The notes beneath the pieces are model-generated. The model worked only from the letters and a program-made list of their open reading frames with translations. It did not search any database and was not told the DNA's origin. Shown here one piece after another: positions 45,921 to 52,559 of a stretch of DNA of 64,000 nucleotides (positions are counted from its first letter, which is position 1; each line of letters begins with the position of its first letter). The position numbers were made by a program, and so were the translations under genes. The stretch is from Bradyrhizobium sediminis (lineage in GTDB: Bacteria; Pseudomonadota; Alphaproteobacteria; Rhizobiales; Xanthobacteraceae): contig NZ_CP076135.1 in assembly GCF_018736105.1 (NCBI RefSeq), forward strand, positions 3,904,001 to 3,968,000. Direction: 5' to 3'.

Positions 45921-46591
45921 GCTCTCTCCTTCAACAAGAGCTCGGCCAGTTTCCAATCGAGCGCCGAGTCCAGATCAACCGAACGTTCGATCGGCATGAC
46001 GTAGCCGAGAGTCTCCGTCGTGATGAACGTTCGCTGGCGCTGCAGCCATTCCCGGCGGGCGAAATACAACGCCCCGTTAGCGGCATAAACCGGCGGAAGG
46101 TCCTGACGGCGCGTGACGTGCTTTGCCGCAATCAATGGCTGCAATCTCTGTTCTGCATCCAGGCGGTACATCCATTGCGGGTGCTGGCCGGATTCCGTCA
46201 CCGATACAACACAGCCCGCGTCAGTTGCTTCGGCAAACCGGATACACTCGTCGATGTCTTCGGTGGTGCGCAGCGGTGAGGTTGGCTGCATCAACAAGAC
46301 AGCATCGAATTCAGGAAGGGCATCGAGCGCATGAAGCACCGGCGCGACCCCAGGCGTGTCATCCTGCGCCAGTTCTGCGGGACGCACGAAAGGGATTTTT
46401 GCGCCGTAACGGCGGGCAGCTTCGCCAATTTCCTGGTCGTCCGTGCTGACCACGACGGCGGCTAGAAGGGTTGACTTCAACGCAGTCTCAATGGTCCATG
46501 CGATCAACGGCTTGCCCGCAATGACCTTGATATTCTTGCGTGGAATCCCCTTCGATCCCCCGCGCGCAGGAATTAGTCCAAGCACCTTCAT
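45917..46591 (-). CDS. legF: Acylneuraminate/legionaminate cytidylyltransferase
   Basis: 224 residues from the ATG at 46591; a TTG 12 bases upstream is possible. It activates the nonulosonate to its CMP derivative. LGLIPARGGSKGIPRKNIKVI is the CTP-binding start (cut here at the conserved GGSKG) and VLLMQPTSPLRTTEDIDE with DAGCVVSV are further motifs. The protein ends at the typical LDWKLAELLL. First biosynthetic gene of the block, following the ops-like leader. Confidence 0.93.
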   Translation of the reverse strand: MKVLGLIPARGGSKGIPRKNIKVIAGKPLIAWTIETALKSTLLAAVVVSTDDQEIGEAARRYGAKIPFVRPAELAQDDTPGVAPVLHALDALPEFDAVLLMQPTSPLRTTEDIDECIRFAEATDAGCVVSVTESGQHPQWMYRLDAEQRLQPLIAAKHVTRRQDLPPVYAANGALYFARREWLQRQRTFITTETLGYVMPIERSVDLDSALDWKLAELLLKERA

Positions 46592-46677
46592 GCCTATTGC
46601 CAATCGTCCCTGCTGTTGATGTCACAACTTGCACTGCGTCGGTTTCAACGTCTTAGCGCTCCCGCGACCAATTTTTC

Positions 46678-46690
46678 CATGCTACCGCAG
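46678..46690 (-). promoter_or_regulatory. ops-like element
   Basis: Read on the minus strand this is CTGCGGTAGCATG. It contains the core GCGGTAGC of the ops/JUMPstart element recognised by RfaH in enterobacteria (GGCGGTAGYNTN), and the arms TGC-GGTA-GCA can form the small non-template hairpin known for ops. The first G of the consensus is T here and no T-run follows. It lies between the RfaH-like gene and legF. Confidence 0.5.
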
Positions 46691-46693
46691 TTC

Positions 46694-46723
46694 GGGTGAA
46701 ACGAGATTGCTCTCGCCTCACCC
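46694..46723 (-). promoter_or_regulatory. Leader RNA hairpin with GCAA tetraloop
   Basis: On the minus-strand transcript GGGUGA-GG-CGAGA closes on UCUCG-UU-UCACCC around a GCAA loop: eleven Watson-Crick pairs plus two G-U pairs, 13 in all. It begins 33 bases after the RfaH-like stop and ends 3 bases before the ops-like decamer at 46680-46689. There is no U-run, so it is not an ordinary intrinsic terminator. It may be a pause or loading structure. Confidence 0.6.
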
Positions 46724-46756
46724 AATTGAGTCAAACACGACGAGCAAAGACGGGTG

Positions 46757-47266
46757 CTAGGCCGCTTCGATCACATTGATATTCATGACCACCCGGACCT
46801 TGCGGCCCAGGAGGTCAAGAAGTACGGCCACGCGCTCGCTGTCGCCCATGGCCTCGAACATGCCGAGATGATCGGCGAAAGCACCGCCGACCACCCGAAC
46901 CTTCTCGCCCGGCTTGAAGGTGCTGCGATCCAGCCGGACCAGGCCGCGCTCGTCCTCACGGCGGCGCAAATCGGCGATGATGTCGTCGGCAAGAGCCGCC
47001 GGCCGGTCGCCATGACAAACCAGCTGCGCGACGCCGACGGTCGATCGGATCGCCCGCCATTGCTGGCTGGCGAGATCGATCGCGACGAACAGATAGCGCG
47101 GAAACAGCGGAGCTGCCACCATATCGACCTTGCCGGCATGGCTGCGGCGCTTGAGGTAACGCGGGAAGTAGACTTCGAATCCCTGGCGGGCCAGATGCGC
47201 CGCCGCCCTGCGCTCCGAATTCGGCTGGGTCTGGACGACAAACCATTGCTGCGCGGACGCCTTCAT
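46757..47266 (-). CDS. NusG/RfaH-like transcription antitermination factor
   Basis: 169 residues from the ATG at 47266, overlapping the regulator stop (ATGA); a longer frame upstream is spurious. The NGN domain shows QWFVVQTQPNSERRAAAHL, FEVYFPRYLKRR and PLFPRYLFVAIDL. A KOW domain follows at about 118-169 (FKPGEKVRVVGGAFADHLG). RfaH-type proteins bind paused RNA polymerase at ops sites and let it cross long polar operons. Its position at the head of a 27-kb minus-strand block fits that job exactly. Confidence 0.92.
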   Translation of the reverse strand: MKASAQQWFVVQTQPNSERRAAAHLARQGFEVYFPRYLKRRSHAGKVDMVAAPLFPRYLFVAIDLASQQWRAIRSTVGVAQLVCHGDRPAALADDIIADLRRREDERGLVRLDRSTFKPGEKVRVVGGAFADHLGMFEAMGDSERVAVLLDLLGRKVRVVMNINVIEAA

Positions 47267-47901
47267 TGCTCCCCGCTTTCCCGGCTTTTCATGACGCCCA
47301 GAAGACGGGGCAGCAGCACGCGGCCTTCGCCAAAGCGCAGCCTGGCGCGATCCCAGCTCTCGTAAGTACTTTCGAGATCGGTGATAGCTACCGCATCGAA
47401 GCTCTTGGCCACCTCGTCGAACGAAGCGGCAACGGGCACGCCGAGAAAATGACCCGGCGCCGATTTGGGATCGACCAGCGCCACGATTTCGATCTGGCAT
47501 TCCATGGCGCAGATCACCGCGATCTCGGCGAGATCGGAGCGGCCGGCCAGCACCACGGACCTGAAGCCCCTCAACCTGCCGGTCTCGAACATGACCAGGC
47601 AGTCGGCCTTGGCTTCCCGGAAGAAACCGAACGACGAGGTCAGATAGTTGACCGTGAGACGGGACTTTTCGGCGAACCCCTTCGGCGTCAAATAATAGGC
47701 GTAACGCCGCGCCGGAACGTTCTGGACCTTGACGAGCCCCTTGCTGACACACCGCTTCAGGTAGGCGTTGACGAGGCCGAGCGCGATCCCCAATTCGGCC
47801 GCCAGCCGCCGCTGCGATTGGCCGCCGTCCTGCTCCACGGACTTGAGAAGCCCGAGGATGATCCCGCTATCCGCCTCCCGATCCTGCAGAGTGTCCGGCA
47901 C
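47263..47901 (-). CDS. Winged helix (MarR-type, EPS-associated) regulator with C-terminal Rossmann-like domain
   Basis: 212 residues from a GTG with AAGGTGGGG upstream. Residues 10-75 are a winged helix (SQRRLAAELGIALGLVNAYL, then RYAYYLTPKGFAEKSR). From about residue 112 the protein continues as a Rossmann-like domain, FRSVVLAGRSDLAEIAVICA, IVALVDPKSAPGHFLGVPV and FDAVAITDL, similar to PglD N-terminal domains that bind UDP-sugars. It may therefore sense a pathway intermediate. Two palindromes lie just upstream at its own promoter. Confidence 0.85.
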   Translation of the reverse strand: MPDTLQDREADSGIILGLLKSVEQDGGQSQRRLAAELGIALGLVNAYLKRCVSKGLVKVQNVPARRYAYYLTPKGFAEKSRLTVNYLTSSFGFFREAKADCLVMFETGRLRGFRSVVLAGRSDLAEIAVICAMECQIEIVALVDPKSAPGHFLGVPVAASFDEVAKSFDAVAITDLESTYESWDRARLRFGEGRVLLPRLLGVMKSRESGEQ

Positions 47902-47929
47902 CCAATGACCCCACCTTAAAGTTGCGGTC

Positions 47930-47959
47930 GGATTACCGCGTTCACGCTGTGAACGTCAA
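47930..47959 (-). promoter_or_regulatory. Candidate promoter of the polysaccharide block
   Basis: On the minus strand TTGACG (47954-47959) is followed after 18 bases by TAATCC (47930-47935), a fair sigma-70 pair about 30 bases before the regulator's GTG. The palindrome at 47940-47954 fills the spacer, a classical position for repression. Confidence 0.45.
47940..47954. promoter_or_regulatory. Operator-like palindrome 1
   Basis: GTTCACGCTGTGAAC is a perfect inverted repeat, GTTCAC-N3-GTGAAC. It overlaps the spacer of the candidate promoter. A near copy lies 29 bases away, centre to centre. Probable binding site for the winged-helix regulator encoded next to it. Confidence 0.65.
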
Positions 47960-47968
47960 GGGTTTTGT

Positions 47969-47983
47969 GTTCATGGGATGAAC
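47969..47983. promoter_or_regulatory. Operator-like palindrome 2
   Basis: GTTCATGGGATGAAC is a perfect inverted repeat, GTTCAT-N3-ATGAAC, with the same half-site GTTCAY as palindrome 1. It lies just upstream of the -35 box. Two sites on nearly the same face of the helix suggest cooperative binding. Confidence 0.65.
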
Positions 47984-48168
47984 GGCGAACTGGAAAAAGA
48001 CGGGATAACTAACTGCTAATCCGGCATTAACTGACTCGTCCCGGGCAACAGAGGCATGTTGAGCCTTGCCGATCGGATAAGTCCCTGCTGACGACCTCCA
48101 GGAGGGGCCGAGATCGATTCAGGACAGCCTCAATTCCACTCCAGCCGATGGAACCAGCGAACAACGAG

Positions 48169-49371
48169 TCACTTGGTTTGCTCCCGGATATTCCTGGCGA
48201 TCAATCCTCCGACGATTTCCGTCAGGCGTCCCGTCGCGAATGCGTGATGCCAATCGTCATACAGGTATTCGTCGATCTCGTCGGTCGATGACGCCAGATC
48301 AATAAATATCCCGCTGGATTGATTGGCGGCAACTCTTGCAACTGCTTCGCTCAACATGGCGTACTGGCGCATCAATTCGACCCTGAAGTTCGCGTGAGCC
48401 TTCTCGTTCCAGCGCAGGCTGAAGCTTTCGCAAGGAAAAAGCTTTCTCTTGTTGAGGGCTGTCGGCTGCACCACGTGCACGAACTTCGCTCCGACTGATT
48501 CCGTCGCGGCCTGCATGGTCTGAATATTGCGGGCATAGGCATTGGCTGCCGCTTGCTTGGCCTGAGCGACGGTTGAAAGTCCGGGATTGGGTTTGGCGTC
48601 TCCCACAGGGGCCGAGCAGACTTTCTCTCTCAATCCTGACCACCACCGCGAGAATTCATTTGGATGGAATTTGTCAGGGTCGCGTGCAGCTCTAACCGCC
48701 GCGCCTTGGGTGATCTCCGTCGCAAAAAACATGGCATAGGAGCCACCGTGCAAAAGGCTTGTGAAGCGCTCCATTACGGACTGTTGCAGGTTGATATCGA
48801 CCGTGTACCGCTTTCGGAAGTTTTCCGCTGTCTCTGAATAATTATCGCGCCAGATTTCTGGAGGCGTGAGTGCTCCGTTGTGGGCGTCATTCACACCGTC
48901 ATACGCGATCACCATGTCCGGCTTCAGGCCGGTTAGCTTGCCTGCAAGCAGAGAAAGGGCGTTAAACGTCGAATAGGCAGGCACTCCGAAATTGAAAACA
49001 CGAACCTTGCGCCCGTCGATCGTCCCAAGGCCGCGCTCGATGTGATCGGAAAGGCGATCCCCCAAGGGCTTGCGCACGTCTGCCACGGTGGATCCGCCTA
49101 CCAGGAAGACCCAATAATCCCCATCTTTCGGGGGCATGGCGATCTTTTCACGGGCATACAGGCCTTCGGTTCGTGGCACCTCGAGATTGGTCCAGATTGC
49201 AACCGTATCGAAATCGTAGTCGTCCTTGTATTTGGGCGTTTCCAGCGGGGGCCCCCCGAGGATCGGCGGTTTGTGTCGCCCGTGCGTCATCGTGTACGCA
49301 AGTCCACAGATCGCCTCGAGCATGAAGATGCTGATCAGAACTATGAGAACCGCCGTCCCGAATGCTCGCAT
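48169..49371 (-). CDS. Membrane-anchored SGNH/GDSL hydrolase-like protein
   Basis: 400 residues from the ATG at 49371, sharing one base with the preceding stop (TGATG). One N-terminal span (FGTAVLIVLISIFMLEAICG) anchors it, leaving the rest periplasmic. FLVGGSTVADV is block I with the catalytic Ser, FNFGVPAY block II, VIAYDGVNDAHN block III with the Asn, and DDWHHAFATG near the end the Asp-x-x-His block. Such proteins add or remove acyl groups on polysaccharides. It closes the wbpB-D-E transcription unit. Confidence 0.82.
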   Translation of the reverse strand: MRAFGTAVLIVLISIFMLEAICGLAYTMTHGRHKPPILGGPPLETPKYKDDYDFDTVAIWTNLEVPRTEGLYAREKIAMPPKDGDYWVFLVGGSTVADVRKPLGDRLSDHIERGLGTIDGRKVRVFNFGVPAYSTFNALSLLAGKLTGLKPDMVIAYDGVNDAHNGALTPPEIWRDNYSETAENFRKRYTVDINLQQSVMERFTSLLHGGSYAMFFATEITQGAAVRAARDPDKFHPNEFSRWWSGLREKVCSAPVGDAKPNPGLSTVAQAKQAAANAYARNIQTMQAATESVGAKFVHVVQPTALNKRKLFPCESFSLRWNEKAHANFRVELMRQYAMLSEAVARVAANQSSGIFIDLASSTDEIDEYLYDDWHHAFATGRLTEIVGGLIARNIREQTK

Positions 49372-49616
49372 CAATCTAACTCGAAAAGGTTCTTACAGTC
49401 GGACTTCAGTGCCGGCATTTGACCTCCGTCGCGGAACATGAAATTTCCAGCAACGAGCAGATCGATCTCCGATCCCATGAAGCAGCGAAACGTATCGGGG
49501 AGTGTGCAGACGATAGCCCCCTCGAATATTGAACCAATGTCTACCAAAATGGGCATCCCGGTCAATTCGAGAACGATGTCGTCAGAGAGCGGCTCAAAAC
49601 TCGCGAATGAGGTCAA
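49371..49616 (-). CDS. Small hypothetical protein
   Basis: Up to 81 residues, starting from a TTG inside the last codons of the aminotransferase gene, or 61 residues from an internal ATG at 49556. Hydrophobic and acidic segments alternate (ELTGMPILVDIGSIFEGAIVC). Both ends are tightly placed between the aminotransferase and the hydrolase genes, which argues for a real gene. No family was recognised. The unusual start keeps confidence low. Confidence 0.35.
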   Translation of the reverse strand: MTSFASFEPLSDDIVLELTGMPILVDIGSIFEGAIVCTLPDTFRCFMGSEIDLLVAGNFMFRDGGQMPALKSDCKNLFELD

Positions 49617-50691
49617 TCACCTCACGCTGCTGATCCGCCGTGATCTCGGCGAACATCGGCAGCGACAGGATCCGGCCTTGCGCGCGGTGCGCATTGGGAA
49701 ACTGCTCCGGGCGGGCCTTGAGCCGGCTGTAGGCGGCGAGGAACGGCAAGGCGGTCGGATAGTTGATCGCGGTCTGCACGCCGTTGGCGTTCAGATGCGC
49801 CGCCAGCGCGTCGCGTCGAGGATGCTGGATCGTGTAGAGGTGGTAGACGTGGCTGCGGCCGGCCGCGACGGCGGGCACCACGACGTCCTCGATCTGATTG
49901 AGGCCGGCGTCGTAGACCTTGGCGGCCTCCTGACGGGCCCTGGTCCAGTCCGGCAGATGCGGCAGTTTCGCCGACAGGATCGCCGCCTGCATGCCGTCGA
50001 GCCGGCTGTTGATGCCCTCGATGCGGTGCTGATGCTTCACAAGCCCGCCATGGCGGGCCAGCATCGTCATGTGCTCGGCCAGCGCGCCGTCGTTGGTGAC
50101 GACGGCGCCGGCATCGCCCATCGCGCCCAGATTCTTGCCCGGATAGAACGAATAGGTCGCAGCCTGGCCGAAGGTGCCGATCTGCCGGCCCTTGTAACGC
50201 GCCAGATGCGCCTGCGCGCAATCCTCGATCACCCAGAGCTTGTGCTTGCGCGCGATCGCCATGATCGCGTCCATGTCCGCCGGCTGGCCATAGAGATGCA
50301 CCGGGATGATGCCGACCGTGCGCGGCGTGATCGCGGCTTCGATCGCCGCCGGATCAATCGTGAAGGTGGTGTCGTCGGTGTCGGCGAAGACGACGCTGGC
50401 GCCGGCATGGGTGATCATGGCGGAGGTGGAGATCCAGGAATGCGCCGTGGTGATGACCTCGTCGCCGGGCCGGACGTTCAGCGCGGCCATCGCGAGATAG
50501 AGCGCATCGGTGCCGTTGGCGCAGGACACGCAGTGCTTGACCTCGGCCACGGCGGCGAATTCGCGCTCGAAGGCGTCGACATAGGGGCCGCGAATGAAGG
50601 CGTTGTCGCGGATGACCGCCGCGATCGCGCCGTCGATTTCGCTCTTGATGGTCTGGTACTGAAGCTGCAGATCCGCGAAAGGCACCGGCAT
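49594..50691 (-). CDS. DegT/DnrJ/EryC1/StrS family sugar aminotransferase (WbpE-like)
   Basis: 365 residues. PLP enzyme that aminates a keto-sugar nucleotide with glutamate. CVSCANGTDALYLAM, PVHLYGQPADMDAI, VIEDCAQAHLA and TYSFYPGKNLGAMGDAGA (internal Lys of the Schiff base) are the family hallmarks. In a WbpB-WbpD-WbpE group it would make UDP-GlcNAc(3NH2)A. It could also supply the LegC step missing from the legionaminic genes, which lie on the same strand downstream. Confidence 0.9.
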   Translation of the reverse strand: MPVPFADLQLQYQTIKSEIDGAIAAVIRDNAFIRGPYVDAFEREFAAVAEVKHCVSCANGTDALYLAMAALNVRPGDEVITTAHSWISTSAMITHAGASVVFADTDDTTFTIDPAAIEAAITPRTVGIIPVHLYGQPADMDAIMAIARKHKLWVIEDCAQAHLARYKGRQIGTFGQAATYSFYPGKNLGAMGDAGAVVTNDGALAEHMTMLARHGGLVKHQHRIEGINSRLDGMQAAILSAKLPHLPDWTRARQEAAKVYDAGLNQIEDVVVPAVAAGRSHVYHLYTIQHPRRDALAAHLNANGVQTAINYPTALPFLAAYSRLKARPEQFPNAHRAQGRILSLPMFAEITADQQREVIDLIREF

Positions 50692-50710
50692 CCGTCGTCT
50701 TCCCTATTTC

Positions 50711-51178
50711 TTACTTGCTCTGGACGAGCCGGCGCGCCGGGTTGCCGGCATAGGTGCCCGCCGCCACGATGTCCCCGGTCACGACCGAACCCGCTCCGAT
50801 CACGACATCGTCGGCGATCCGAACCGGCATGATCGTGGCATTGGAGCCGATCGAAACCCGGTTGCCGATCACCGTCTCGCGCCACAGCTCCCTGCGCCCG
50901 CGGGCAGGGCCGCCGGTCGAGAAGGTGTCGTTGATGAACATCACGCCATGGCCGACGAAACAATCTTCGCCGATCGTCACAAGTTCGCAGATGAAGGCGT
51001 GCGACTGCACCCGCGTGCGGGCGCCGATCCGTACACCCTTCTGGATCTCGGTGAAGGGCCCGACAAAACAGTCATCGCCGATCTTGCAGCCGTAGACGTT
51101 GCAGGGCTCGACCAGCTTGACCCGCGCGCCGAATTCGACGTCGCGGATGCCCGCCTGGTACAGCTCCGGCTGGTTCAC
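50711..51178 (-). CDS. Hexapeptide-repeat acetyltransferase (WbpD-like)
   Basis: 155 residues from a GTG that overlaps the oxidoreductase stop (GTGA). A left-handed beta helix: ARVKLVEPCNVYGCKIGDDC, FVGPFTEIQKGVRIGARTRV and NRVSIGSNATIMPVRIADDV. GHGVMFINDTFS precedes a loop typical of WbpD. Coupled between wbpB- and wbpE-like genes, it probably acetylates the 3-amino group. Short length fits the catalytic core only. Confidence 0.85.
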   Translation of the reverse strand: MNQPELYQAGIRDVEFGARVKLVEPCNVYGCKIGDDCFVGPFTEIQKGVRIGARTRVQSHAFICELVTIGEDCFVGHGVMFINDTFSTGGPARGRRELWRETVIGNRVSIGSNATIMPVRIADDVVIGAGSVVTGDIVAAGTYAGNPARRLVQSK

Positions 51179-52236
51179 GACGCCACTCCGAGCCGGCACA
51201 GCCGGGGCGTGAAGTGCAGCTGAACTTCCTCGCCGGTTTCGATCGATTCATAGAGCGCGGAGATCAGTTCCAGGCTCTTGCGCCCCTCGAGACCGTCGAC
51301 CAATGCCGACCGCTGATGGACCAGGCAATCGATCACATGCTGGTAATAGGCCTGATGGCCGAAGCCGTAGACGTTCGGCGGGTTGACGGAAAACTTCTCG
51401 ACCACGTCCTTGTCGGACGCCAGTTCATCGACGAACCGCCAGTGCCGGATTTGATTGACGGCGAAGCCCGCGATTTCGACGGTGCCCTTCTCGCCCAGGA
51501 TCGAGAGCGAGCCTTCGAGATCGGTCGGGCGGGCGGCGGTGGTTGCCTCGATGATGCCAAGCGCGCCGTTCCTGAACTTCAGCGTCGCCACCGCGGTGTC
51601 TTCGGTCTCGATCTTCGCCAGCGCCGTGACCGCGCGGGCATGGACGCTGACGACATCGCCGAAAAACCACTCCAGCATATCGACGTGGTGGCTGGCCTGA
51701 TTGGTGAGCACCCCGCCGTCATAGGCCCAGGTGCCGCGCCAGTCGTCCTGATCATAATAGGCCTGGTCCCGGCACCAGCGCACGCGCACGGTGCCCAGGA
51801 TGAGCCGCCCGAACCGGCCGGCGTCCAGCGCCTCGCGCGCCTTGACCACCGGAACGTTGAAGCGGTTCTGCTTGACGATGAACAGTTTGACGCCGGCCTC
51901 GTCGCAGGCGCGGATCATGGCGTCGGCGTCCTGCAGCCGCAATGCCATCGGCTTTTCGACGACGACGTGCTTGCCCGCTTTGGCGCAGGCGATGACATGC
52001 TCCGGGTGCATGCCGCTCGGTGTCAGCACCGCCACCGCGTCGATATCCTTGCGCGCGAGAAAATCGTCGATATCGTAACTCGCCGGAACATTGAACTTCG
52101 AAGCGATGGCGTCGGCCCGCGCGCGGATGGGATCGCAGACGGCGACCAGACTGGCGCGGTCGACGTGATTGCCCCCCAACAACTCGGAGTGGCGCTTTGC
52201 GATACGCCCGCAGCCGAGCAAGCCAAATCTGATCAT
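51175..52236 (-). CDS. Gfo/Idh/MocA oxidoreductase (WbpB-like)
   Basis: 353 residues. IRFGLLGCGRIAKRHSELLGG starts the NAD domain and HVVVEKPMALRLQDADAMI carries the EKP motif. FIVKQNRFNVPVVKAREALD and TNQASHHVDMLEWFFGDVV (with conserved His residues) match WbpB, which oxidises C3 of UDP-GlcNAcA ahead of the WbpE transamination. It opens the unit wbpB-wbpD-wbpE-small ORF-hydrolase. The UDP-sugar dehydrogenase needed lies at 20.2 kb. Confidence 0.87.
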   Translation of the reverse strand: MIRFGLLGCGRIAKRHSELLGGNHVDRASLVAVCDPIRARADAIASKFNVPASYDIDDFLARKDIDAVAVLTPSGMHPEHVIACAKAGKHVVVEKPMALRLQDADAMIRACDEAGVKLFIVKQNRFNVPVVKAREALDAGRFGRLILGTVRVRWCRDQAYYDQDDWRGTWAYDGGVLTNQASHHVDMLEWFFGDVVSVHARAVTALAKIETEDTAVATLKFRNGALGIIEATTAARPTDLEGSLSILGEKGTVEIAGFAVNQIRHWRFVDELASDKDVVEKFSVNPPNVYGFGHQAYYQHVIDCLVHQRSALVDGLEGRKSLELISALYESIETGEEVQLHFTPRLCRLGVAS

Positions 52237-52559
52237 GAAACGCCCTCATTCCCCCATCGACATGCGGCAATGATTTTGATGGTGGCGACACTCGATATCC
52301 GGGGTGACGCCTCAACCTCGTTGACACTCGCCGGACCTATATTTAGTAAAAGCCCCGGCAAATCAAGCTCGGGTGGCGACCTTTACGTTTCACCGGCAAC
52401 CGGGCGCCGGTCCAGCGCAACAGATCCGATGATGGCCGTGCGTTGCGGCCGCCTCTTACGGCCGCCCCACAATATCCCGGGTTTTCCGGCAATCACGCCT
52501 TTCGATGCATCGTTTGGTATATTATTGGATCGAGAGCCGCCAGGTTCGCACAGGACAGC
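52237..52559. other. Divergent intergenic region
   Basis: About 320 bases between the wbpB-like gene and the first polymerase-like gene. It holds a candidate promoter on the plus strand (52321-52349) and, just before it, the box GGTGACGCCTCAACCTCG (52303-52320), which recurs upstream of rfbB at 55508. Long open frames here are not coding: they lack family features and run through the wbpB gene. Confidence 0.55.
52321..52349 (+). promoter_or_regulatory. Candidate sigma-70 promoter
   Basis: TTGACA (52321-52326), spacer of 17 bases, TAGTAA (52344-52349), in AT-rich surroundings (TATATTTAGTAAAA). The leader to the polymerase-like gene would be about 200 bases. The conserved box lies immediately upstream of the -35, where an activator would sit. 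Confidence 0.45.

Noticed and set aside
40713..46591. Pseudaminic acid pathway
   Set aside because: No PseB- or PseG-like gene; the epimerase is LegG/NeuC-like and the dehydratase LegB-like.
49438..50832. 464-codon plus-strand frame
   Set aside because: Antisense to the DegT aminotransferase gene; low complexity and no start signal.
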